A stretch of 64,000 nt of DNA, taken from contig NCGL01000017.1 in NCBI GenBank assembly GCA_002256935.1, positions 1 to 64,000 of the forward strand, read 5' to 3'. Source of the DNA: Bdellovibrio sp. 28-41-41 (GTDB taxonomy: Bacteria > Bdellovibrionota > Bdellovibrionia > Bdellovibrionales > Bdellovibrionaceae). The stretch's first letter is position 1. Each line of letters opens with the position of its first letter. The position numbers were made by a program, and so were the translations under genes. The notes beneath the pieces were generated by a model. It made no database searches. It was not told the DNA's origin and was given only the letters and a program-made list of their open reading frames with translations. Of this stretch, positions 8,473 through 15,314 are shown piece after piece.

Positions 8473-9954
8473 TTACAGCGAAGTCATTTCTTCACGTGTT
8501 CGCGGCAGTTTAGTTTTAGCCACTTCCGGTCCAAGTAAATAGCCAATGACGTCGGTGGCGCCGTAAGTACCTTGCCCCTGTTTTACTAGGCGACCGATGT
8601 TATTTAAATCATCGCCGGCCGTTAACAAATGGATCTCGGGTGTACCATCGGCTTGAATTTGAGCCATTCCAATATCAGCCATCAAAGCATTACATAAACA
8701 CTTTCTGCCGACCGTGTCGTCTTCCAGGCCGCCTTTTTTGATGTAGTCGGCTACAGGTTCTGCGGGACAACGTTGCCCTAAAGTTCCATCTGGTTTTTTG
8801 TAGGTGTGTCTAAGGTATCCTAAATCGCAAATACGTTTACGGTTTAGGTAATTCGCTTTTTCAGAAATACTGCCTGGTAATCGTGCGGCCTTGAACGGAA
8901 AACCGGTCGGAGATGATCTTGGATCTGTGAAAATCCAGCCGCCATCGGGCGGATTTGTACTAAGAATCGTTTTGATCGCATCCAATCTGAGAGTTCGATC
9001 AACGCCTGATTCTTCAGAGAATGCGAACAAAGTTCCTACTTGGATTCCATGCGCGCCTTGATCTCGAACCGCTTTCATTTTATCTGGCGTTGCGTAGTCA
9101 CCCGCCATCCAGAAAGGTAATTCCAGTGCGGCCATATCGGCCAAATCCACTTGATCGCGAACACCGTAAATAGGTTCCCCGCGTTCATTCAACTGCATTT
9201 GCCCGCGCGGAGGCGCATTGTGTCCGCCAGCCAATGGACCCTCGACGATGAAACCATCGACGCGTCCTGTGGATTTCTTCTTTAAATTTAACGCTAAAGT
9301 AGCGGATGAAACGATAGGGAAAAAGTAGGGACGTTTCAGAGGTTTAAGCTCCATACCTTCCATTACTACTTGAGGATCAAAATAAGTTAATGCGTCCTCG
9401 CCACCAGAAACAGGAACTTTCAAACTCGCTTTTTTATTTTCAGCTAATAGATCTAGCACACCCGGAATTTCGCGTGGAATACCAGCGCCCATGATCACAT
9501 AATCTGTATTGGCCAGCATTGCTCCATAAAGGCATGCTAAGTTTGGTAAATGAATTTTTTCAAGCAAGTTAACACCGACAACGCCGCAATGCCCTTCTTT
9601 AGCTAACCAAACCTCAACGAAACACGCCGCAACGGTTTGCTGAAGTAAAGCCACAGGCGATACCACATTGTACATCAGTGCCCGTTTATAAGGCTGTCCT
9701 TTGGGGCGTCCACCTTCGATAAAAAAAGTGTCGATAATTTTTTGAGCAATCGTTTGCGAGGGAAATGCTTTTAAAGCACGACGTGTGTTGCCATCAAGAT
9801 CCCCGTCTTGAAGACGCCGAACTAAGACTGAATTTATGGCCGTTCCAGAGACAATGCCGAGTTGTCCTGTTAAAGAAACGGTGCGCGCCAATTTCCAATC
9901 GGAAACCGCGATACCCATACCACCTTGAATAAGAATCGGATGATTGATTTTCAT
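8473..9954 (-). CDS. nitronate monooxygenase-like FMN enzyme (NPD family)
   Basis: This 493-aa TIM-barrel protein begins PILIQGGMGIAVSDWKLA, the N-terminal signature of the 2-nitropropane dioxygenase/nitronate monooxygenase family. Further motifs are VIMGAGIPREIPG, VPVSGGEDAL, FIVEGPLAGGHNAPPRG, and the FMN-phosphate region WMAGDYATP...AHGIQVGTLFAFSEESG. It is longer than classic NMO (about 330-380 aa): the C-terminal third carries several cysteines (ICDLGY, QRCPAEP, RKCLCNA) that could form a metal site or disulphides. The family oxidises nitronates with FMN; related proteins include PfaD-type enoyl reductases, so the exact reaction is open. It is transcribed alone. Confidence 0.85.
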   Translation of the reverse strand: MKINHPILIQGGMGIAVSDWKLARTVSLTGQLGIVSGTAINSVLVRRLQDGDLDGNTRRALKAFPSQTIAQKIIDTFFIEGGRPKGQPYKRALMYNVVSPVALLQQTVAACFVEVWLAKEGHCGVVGVNLLEKIHLPNLACLYGAMLANTDYVIMGAGIPREIPGVLDLLAENKKASLKVPVSGGEDALTYFDPQVVMEGMELKPLKRPYFFPIVSSATLALNLKKKSTGRVDGFIVEGPLAGGHNAPPRGQMQLNERGEPIYGVRDQVDLADMAALELPFWMAGDYATPDKMKAVRDQGAHGIQVGTLFAFSEESGVDRTLRLDAIKTILSTNPPDGGWIFTDPRSSPTGFPFKAARLPGSISEKANYLNRKRICDLGYLRHTYKKPDGTLGQRCPAEPVADYIKKGGLEDDTVGRKCLCNALMADIGMAQIQADGTPEIHLLTAGDDLNNIGRLVKQGQGTYGATDVIGYLLGPEVAKTKLPRTREEMTSL

Positions 9955-9995
9955 GGCCTGAATCTATATGGCGGGGTTTATTTGTCAATAATTAC

Positions 9996-10166
9996 CTATT
10001 TCGTCATATGCGGTGTGGGCGGATTCATTGGCGGCACTTTAGGTTCCGGCAAAGACGCCGGGGCCGTGTCATTCACGGGATTGAACATCATCGGATAAAT
10101 CAAAACCAAACCACCAAATGCAACAAGAACAAGCAATGCGATAGCGGCTAATGTATTTCTTTTCAT
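9996..10166 (-). CDS. small single-pass membrane or exported protein (56 aa)
   Basis: ATG at 10164-10166 is preceded by a strong AAGGGGGA site. The frame encodes 56 residues: KR-N at the start, one hydrophobic helix (TLAAIALLVLVAFGGLVLI), then a proline-rich tail (LPEPKVPPMNPPTP) ending HMTK. The pattern suits a bitopic inner-membrane protein with a short periplasmic Pro-rich tail. No family is recognised. It lies 41 bp upstream of the nitronate monooxygenase-like gene on the same strand and could be co-transcribed with it. The strong ribosome-binding site and the hydrophobic/Pro-rich composition argue that it is real. Confidence 0.6.
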   Translation of the reverse strand: MKRNTLAAIALLVLVAFGGLVLIYPMMFNPVNDTAPASLPEPKVPPMNPPTPHMTK

Positions 10167-10350
10167 GTTTTCCCCCTTGTTATTTTCCAGTCAAAGCAAA
10201 GTCTTAATTTACAACCAAATTAGATTGCAAGATTTCGACCGACTTTATCGACTATTTTTAACAAGGAGTATCCCTGGACGAGCACTCGTAAAGAGAAATT
10301 TTCCCCAAACGAGCCCCAAATTCGCCCCAATAATGTGGGCTCAAAGTAGA

Positions 10351-10731
10351 TTATTTAGATGACGTAGATGTATCACCGACGCACGATAAAATTTCGTGGT
10401 ATTCATAGATAGTATTATTACCAGGCTTGATGGCGGCTAGCATTTTAGTGATGCGCCCTAAAGTGTAGTTAGGATCTGGATTTAATTGAACACAAAATAC
10501 GTGTCCGCCTTCAAATCCCCAAGCTGTCGTTACGAAATGATCCACAACGCCTTCAGTAATTAACGATGCCATCGCTGCGCGAACCGCATGGTACCCATCC
10601 GCATCAAATCCAGTGAAGCCACCCAATACTCTTACAGAAACGGCGCGATTTTCAATGACGCCACCAGGACCTGGTTCTGCCATAACTTTTGCGCCACCTA
10701 ATAATATGATTAGAACTAAAAGATATTTCAT
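10351..10731 (-). CDS. small secreted protein of unknown function (126 aa)
   Basis: It is preceded by a good AAGGAGATCAC ribosome-binding site. The signal peptide is MKYLLVLIILLGGAKVMA. The mature part is about 108 aa with two cysteines (VFCVQL and LSCVGD) that could pair. The pattern AVSVRVLGGFTGFDADGYHAVRAAMASLI looks like a compact alpha/beta domain. The end is low-complexity (TSTSSK). No family is recognised. It lies downstream of the HExxH metalloprotease-like gene on the same strand but is separated from it by a terminator-like hairpin. Confidence 0.65.
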   Translation of the reverse strand: MKYLLVLIILLGGAKVMAEPGPGGVIENRAVSVRVLGGFTGFDADGYHAVRAAMASLITEGVVDHFVTTAWGFEGGHVFCVQLNPDPNYTLGRITKMLAAIKPGNNTIYEYHEILSCVGDTSTSSK

Positions 10732-10768
10732 ACGTGATCTCCTTGTGGGTAATACAAACCCAAAAAAA

Positions 10769-10829
10769 ATGGCATGTCTATACTTTTAAGGTAACTTTTC
10801 AGGTAACTTTTCAAGTAAAGAACATGCCA
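10769..10829 (-). terminator. terminator-like hairpin with a tandem-repeat loop
   Basis: TGGCATGT and ACATGCCA form an 8-bp perfect stem (10770-10777 and 10822-10829). Read on the minus strand, the stem is followed by ATTTTTTTT, a rho-independent terminator tail placed just after the HExxH gene ends at 10863. The 44-nt loop is unusually long and holds two exact 12-bp tandem copies of AGGTAACTTTTC (10789-10800, 10801-10812) plus partial copies. Confidence 0.55.
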
Positions 10830-10862
10830 CGTTTTTATTTTAACAATTTGTTTAAAATAAAA

Positions 10863-11816
10863 TTAGAATCTACGGAAACCTGAGTTCAAAGGTTTGAACC
10901 AGCAAAGTGGGCGTACACCTACTGAGCTGCCACCTGCTGTAAAGCATGAGTATTTCATTGCTTCTTGTTCAGCTTGCGGAGTGTCTTGTCCACCCGAGAA
11001 TTTTTTTGCTGGAATTACATTTAGGTCCCATTTCGCTGTGCAAAGTGCACCAGAGAAATAAGTATCCAAACGACATTGTGCTTTAGGATGAGAAACCGAT
11101 GTTTTTGTTACTACTGATTTATCAGGAGTATCAAAACTTGGCGCTGGCGCTGCATCTCTGCCACCGATTGTGTGAAGTAGAGTCGCTAGTGAATGACCAC
11201 CTAGAGCCGTACGTACGCACCATGCTTGCGCATTTGCATTACCATTCCATACTGTTTCACATGCTTTCTGAACGACCGGAGGCGTTTCGCGCAGACGACG
11301 GTAAAGACCGTTTCTGTTTTGTTGTTTACCCCAGATGTACTTCGCGCAAACATTCGTTGCGAAGAAATCCGATTCACCTTCAGCCGATGCCCAGTCTGTG
11401 CGACCATAGAACGAGTAACCACCGAAATGGTGACCTAATTCATGACAGACTACTAATGCAAAACCATCATCAGTCACTTCTGGACGACGAGCTAAACCGC
11501 CGTACATATTCACCATCCATGTTTTACCACTTTGTGAAGCAGATGCATTCACTGTTGGATCAGACCAACGTTTTTCTACTGTTAATTTGATTCCTTTAGC
11601 TGCGGCTACCGGAGTCCAAACCGCCATCACTTCATCAATGATTTGTCCAAATCGTTGTTCAGTGATATTCGTCGGGCGACCGGTGTCTTGCATGTGCAAA
11701 TTATTTGCAGGCAAAGACCAACGCATTTGCGGAGAACCATAATATGCGTAACCATAGCGTGATTGAGCCTGAGCTGCACCCGCCAAAAATAAAAGTACTA
11801 ACATCATTGTTTTCAT
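10863..11816 (-). CDS. secreted HExxH metalloprotease-like protein (paralogue of 22528-23457)
   Basis: The protein is 317 aa, with start at ATG 11816, which has an AAGGGG site; a 10-residue upstream extension lacks one. The signal peptide ends GAAQAQ. A gluzincin-like core lies at about residues 125-160: VVCHELGHHFGG gives HExxH, and 16 residues on AEGESDFF offers a Glu/Asp third ligand. Six or more cysteines in the mature part (VCAKY, KACETV, AWCVRT, QCRLDTY, ALCTAKW, SCFTAG, LCWFKP) suggest several disulphides. The last ~70 residues form a Cys-rich domain shared with the paralogue. Zinc peptidase activity is inferred from the motif; the substrate is unknown, and export fits a role in digestion or envelope remodelling. 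Confidence 0.8.
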   Translation of the reverse strand: MKTMMLVLLFLAGAAQAQSRYGYAYYGSPQMRWSLPANNLHMQDTGRPTNITEQRFGQIIDEVMAVWTPVAAAKGIKLTVEKRWSDPTVNASASQSGKTWMVNMYGGLARRPEVTDDGFALVVCHELGHHFGGYSFYGRTDWASAEGESDFFATNVCAKYIWGKQQNRNGLYRRLRETPPVVQKACETVWNGNANAQAWCVRTALGGHSLATLLHTIGGRDAAPAPSFDTPDKSVVTKTSVSHPKAQCRLDTYFSGALCTAKWDLNVIPAKKFSGGQDTPQAEQEAMKYSCFTAGGSSVGVRPLCWFKPLNSGFRRF

Positions 11817-11904
11817 AACAACCCCTTTTGATTTAGTTATAGTCAAAAAAGGTAGGACAGCATTTTTACTGTTACAACAAAAAAACTGTGACTTGGGGTG
11901 AGAT

Positions 11905-12753
11905 TTATTTTTTTATTTTTTCAGACAATGCGATTATCAGATTGTTTTTGGCCGCGACAGATTCTGGATGAACCTTCACTGCATGTTTTAAGAGCTGAAT
12001 TGCGTGTGCACGTTTGCCGTTTCGATAAGCACTATTCGCAGCGCCGATCAAGGCAACCAAATTATCTGGCCACTTCTCTAAAATGCGTTGATAGCTTGCG
12101 GCCGCATCATCCGATTTCTTCATCTGCTCTAGCACAACAGCAGCTTTTACGTGATCCATTTCTGATGCCGATGCGGATAATTTATCGGGCGAAAGGACAA
12201 CCAATCCCCAATTATCGGCAAGTTTCCAAGTGTATTCAAAATCACTTAGGTCTACCTTCATATAAGGTTGATTGCCTGAATGTAATATTATTTTCTTTTC
12301 TGTCAGATTGTAACCGACAACTAAAGCATAATGCCACTGAGGAGCCCAGCTGAGTGTTAGATTCTGAAAGACGATGACAGGATTGTTAGCCGCAATTTCT
12401 GTTAGCAAAGAGTCTAAGCTATTCACAGGTATAGCCAACATCCCATAGCGACGATTGGCACTGATCACATCGATAGGCAAAGACCCCGCAAGTCCGGGCG
12501 TGAATACTTTTTCCGCGACGGAATCGACTTCGACATCGATTCCGTTCCAACGAAGCGCCATCGTTGCTACAGCGGGCCCACAGAAATCTTTGGCCTGATC
12601 TACAAATTCTACGTTAGGAATTGTGTAAGACGACGGCAATGACAATGACTTTAACAAGCTCTCCTGTGCGGGCGCGCGCGTGGCGCATCCCGTACTAAGA
12701 ATAGAAAAAGTAATCGAAGCTAAATTTAGATAGAGATAGTATTTCAATTTCAT
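11905..12753 (-). CDS. PA2778-family cysteine peptidase (C39-like) lipoprotein with TPR tail
   Basis: The 282-aa lipoprotein has lipobox STGC at about residue 23. Residues ~50-190 form a papain-like C39-type domain: QAKDFCGPAVATMAL holds the probable catalytic Cys, and WHYALVVGY the His followed by a strand. The C-terminal ~80 residues hold TPR-like helices (DDAAASYQRILEKWPDN, GKRAHAIQLLKHAVKVHPES). This is the domain order of the PA2778 family, which occurs next to PA2779-family genes as it does here. The family is thought to be periplasmic or outer-membrane-anchored; its substrate is unknown. Confidence 0.88.
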   Translation of the reverse strand: MKLKYYLYLNLASITFSILSTGCATRAPAQESLLKSLSLPSSYTIPNVEFVDQAKDFCGPAVATMALRWNGIDVEVDSVAEKVFTPGLAGSLPIDVISANRRYGMLAIPVNSLDSLLTEIAANNPVIVFQNLTLSWAPQWHYALVVGYNLTEKKIILHSGNQPYMKVDLSDFEYTWKLADNWGLVVLSPDKLSASASEMDHVKAAVVLEQMKKSDDAAASYQRILEKWPDNLVALIGAANSAYRNGKRAHAIQLLKHAVKVHPESVAAKNNLIIALSEKIKK

Positions 12754-12777
12754 TGAGTAACGCTCTGATATGTCCTA

Positions 12778-13167
12778 CTAAATTCGTTTGATGAAATAAA
12801 TGATCAGTACGATGACCAAGATAGCGATCAGCAAGTCTCCACCCGCGCGCGCCTGCTGAATTTGGGTCGACATAGAGTTCATCTCTTGATCTGACAGACT
12901 CGCTAAACGCGATGTCATTTCCTCTGCTGAAACGCCTTTGGCTTGCAATTGTGCTTTAACGTCGTCATTTTGCAAGAAGGCGCGAATTTCTCTTTCTTGT
13001 TGTTGTCGATTGGCTGGTAATGCAACGACATTCATTTCATTCAGCACGCTCGATGCCGATACCATTTCTTTTTGTACACTCGCCGCGAACGCCATATTCG
13101 GAATCGGCATAGCCATCAATGCAACCATCACTAGACGCACAATTTTATTCAATCCATTTTTTTTCAT
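12778..13167 (-). CDS. PA2779-family small membrane protein
   Basis: The 129-aa protein has an N-terminal signal segment (VRLVMVALMAMPIPNMAFA). A helical region of about 60 residues rich in Q/E follows (NRQQQEREIRAFLQNDDVKAQLQAKGVSAEE), then a C-terminal transmembrane helix (LLIAILVIVLIIYFIKRI). This layout and its position directly before the PA2778-type peptidase (24-bp gap, same strand) identify the PA2779 family. The start ATG has GGGGGC in front. The pair probably acts together at the envelope; the family has no established mechanism. Confidence 0.85.
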   Translation of the reverse strand: MKKNGLNKIVRLVMVALMAMPIPNMAFAASVQKEMVSASSVLNEMNVVALPANRQQQEREIRAFLQNDDVKAQLQAKGVSAEEMTSRLASLSDQEMNSMSTQIQQARAGGDLLIAILVIVLIIYFIKRI

Positions 13168-13253
13168 AAGCCCCCATTTGTGTTTTTGTGGAAAATTTCC
13201 CCAAATACGGGCCGAAATCCTACACTACAATGATATTAAGCAAACATAAGACC

Positions 13254-13287
13254 AAAAAAAAACGCCACTTTTTCAAATGGCGTTTTT
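13254..13287 (-). terminator. rho-independent terminator after the OPT transporter gene
   Basis: CGCCA (13263-13267) pairs with TGGCG (13278-13282), and flanking A and T runs extend the stem to about 10 bp. On the minus strand it is followed by a run of nine T residues. It lies 26 bp past the OPT stop, upstream of the PA2779-type gene. Confidence 0.8.
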
Positions 13288-13312
13288 CGATGAATTAAAT
13301 TTTAAATAAAAA

Positions 13313-15184
13313 CTAAATACTTGTTTCCAAAATCAACAAGATCAAGCCAATGATAGAACCACCCGCAATTACGCCGGCCGCCATTGTTTCTTGATTGTCG
13401 ATAAATGCTCGATAGGTAACTGATGATTTATCTTTAGCCAAACGTCCGATCACCCAGAAAAAGAGTGCACCAAGTGCCATCATTAATGAATCTGTGAAGC
13501 GAAGTACAAACGCTAAACCAACCCCTACAGCAGAGATTGGGAATTTACCGCGTGTTTTCTGATCAAGGTAGGCCATGATAATGCCCAAGATACCGCCAAC
13601 GAGGGCCGCTAGCTGCGCCGATGGATGAAGGGCCGCTAAACCAACCGTTAAAACTTCCGCCACAGCTTTCCAAACAGTAGCCGATGGTAGAGGTAACTTT
13701 TCAGATGTGAACAATGAAATATCGCCGTGGAATAACATATAAAACACAGGAACAGCCACTAAACCACCGGCAAAGATTCCCAAAACATGACCAACTGCTT
13801 GGTGCCGAGGCTTACCACCCAACATGTAGCCCGGTTTGATATCCATTAATAGATTACTAGAATTCAAAGACACTTCACTTGTAATTCCCGCTGTCATCAA
13901 GTTCGTCGCAATTTGACCAGGAGCTAACATACTGTAGGTAACTTGAGTCAGTTTACCTAACGCGCTTCCTGGAGTGATCGCTGTTAAGCCTGTTGAGTTC
14001 ACTGCAATCAATGTAAATACGAACACCAATGGAATCGCAATCACACCTAACCACCAATGAACGCCAAACCAGGCATGACCCATCCATACCGCTATTGCGC
14101 CAACTATCGGGATACCAACTAAAGAAATCCAAATTGGCAATTCGATATCTTTTAATGGATCTGCTTCTTTTGTTTTTACTTCTTTTGTTTTACGTTTGAA
14201 CGCTGACAAAATAATTTCTGGACGTGCAAAGAATGAATACAAAGATGCGGTGGTCATCATCGCCACACCAAACCACAACGACCACATCGTGATCGCTTTA
14301 AATGTAGCATGGGACACAATACCGATTTTAATTAGGTACGGAGCGAAGATAAAATAGTTCAGAACAGCACCTAGTAACATCGACATGGCTGTCTTCATAC
14401 TCATCAGCCCGCCCGTTCCCATTAACACGATTGAGGAATCTAATCGAATCGTTAGATCTTTCAACGGAGTTCCAAAAATAGCCGGAGTCGCAAATTTATA
14501 AATTAAATCATCCCAGAATTCAGGAAGTACTAAAAAGGGAGCTTTAAGCATAGTCATGACTTTTTCACTGCGCATGAATTCAATCAATGCCGCTACACCC
14601 GCGCCGGCCATTAGAACTTTGGCTTTGAAAATACCATCTTTGCCAGTGTCTGAATGTAAGCTGTCTAAGACCACACCTGAAGCATAACCTTCTGGAAATG
14701 GTAATTGTTCGTCATTGATAAAACGACGTTTCAGTGGGAACGCAAACAATACACCTAATAATGAAAGAACGACGATCCACCAATAGGTTTGCCACATTGG
14801 GATCACTTGGTTAGTTACCATCATGTAGGCTGGCAACGAGGCCATCATTGGCGCTGTCATGTATCCCGCACTGGTTGCGATCGATTGCATCGCATTGTTT
14901 TCTAGAACACCCATTTCTTCGCCGATTTTAAAACGCGCGAATAATTTAAAAATTCCAAATGACAAGATAACTGAGGTTACCCCAACCCCTAATGTCCAAC
15001 CGGTTTTGATACCAACATATAAATTCGTTAAACTTAAAATCCCGCCGAGTAACATACCTGTGATTGCCGAGCGAATCGTTAATTGAGGTGCATTGCCTTG
15101 ATAAACATTCTCGAACCACCACTTGTCTTTTTCTAACAAGGTCATGTCCTTAACTTGATCTTCGCTTAATTCTTTAATGGCCAT
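13313..15184 (-). CDS. OPT family oligopeptide transporter
   Basis: The protein is 623 aa. The start is chosen at ATG 15184 (MAIKELSEDQ), preceded by TTGGGGAAT; an upstream in-frame TTG would use that same element as coding sequence. It has about 15 hydrophobic helices. Conserved OPT features include LTIRSAITGMLLGGILSLTNLYVGIKTGW at the N-terminus, the LPFPEG-type motif (EQLPFPEGYASG) and LMDIKPGYMLGGKPRHQAVGH. These match the prokaryotic OPT/YSL-like branch that imports oligopeptides or metal chelates by proton coupling. In a proteolytic lifestyle, peptide uptake is the likely role. It has its own terminator and an operator-like region upstream. Confidence 0.94.
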   Translation of the reverse strand: MAIKELSEDQVKDMTLLEKDKWWFENVYQGNAPQLTIRSAITGMLLGGILSLTNLYVGIKTGWTLGVGVTSVILSFGIFKLFARFKIGEEMGVLENNAMQSIATSAGYMTAPMMASLPAYMMVTNQVIPMWQTYWWIVVLSLLGVLFAFPLKRRFINDEQLPFPEGYASGVVLDSLHSDTGKDGIFKAKVLMAGAGVAALIEFMRSEKVMTMLKAPFLVLPEFWDDLIYKFATPAIFGTPLKDLTIRLDSSIVLMGTGGLMSMKTAMSMLLGAVLNYFIFAPYLIKIGIVSHATFKAITMWSLWFGVAMMTTASLYSFFARPEIILSAFKRKTKEVKTKEADPLKDIELPIWISLVGIPIVGAIAVWMGHAWFGVHWWLGVIAIPLVFVFTLIAVNSTGLTAITPGSALGKLTQVTYSMLAPGQIATNLMTAGITSEVSLNSSNLLMDIKPGYMLGGKPRHQAVGHVLGIFAGGLVAVPVFYMLFHGDISLFTSEKLPLPSATVWKAVAEVLTVGLAALHPSAQLAALVGGILGIIMAYLDQKTRGKFPISAVGVGLAFVLRFTDSLMMALGALFFWVIGRLAKDKSSVTYRAFIDNQETMAAGVIAGGSIIGLILLILETSI

Positions 15185-15229
15185 ATTATTCCCCAACTAT
15201 TTGAATTTGTGTCAATATATTGCCTTGAT

Positions 15230-15263
15230 GCAATAGTGAAATAGCGCAATAGTGCCGCACTAT
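15230..15263. promoter_or_regulatory. repeat and palindrome cluster upstream of the OPT gene
   Basis: GCAATAGTG occurs twice (15230-15238 and 15246-15254), 16 bp apart. The second copy begins a perfect inverted repeat ATAGTG-CCG-CACTAT (15249-15263). The cluster lies 46-79 bp upstream of the OPT start in the gap after ppc, where an operator would be expected. Confidence 0.35.
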
Positions 15264-15314
15264 CTTCAATAATGAGGGGCAAATCAAGAACTAAACTAGA
15301 ATTTTTGCTTTTAT

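Noticed and set aside
10310..10343. GAGCCC/GGGCTC inverted repeat after the 126-aa secreted protein gene
   Set aside because: Six-base arms over a 22-nt loop and no proper T-run; too weak to annotate.
11099..11590. 163-codon plus-strand frame opposite the HExxH gene
   Set aside because: Rich in His, Leu and Arg as expected for an antisense shadow, no ribosome-binding site, and the minus-strand gene has clear signal peptide and zinc motifs.
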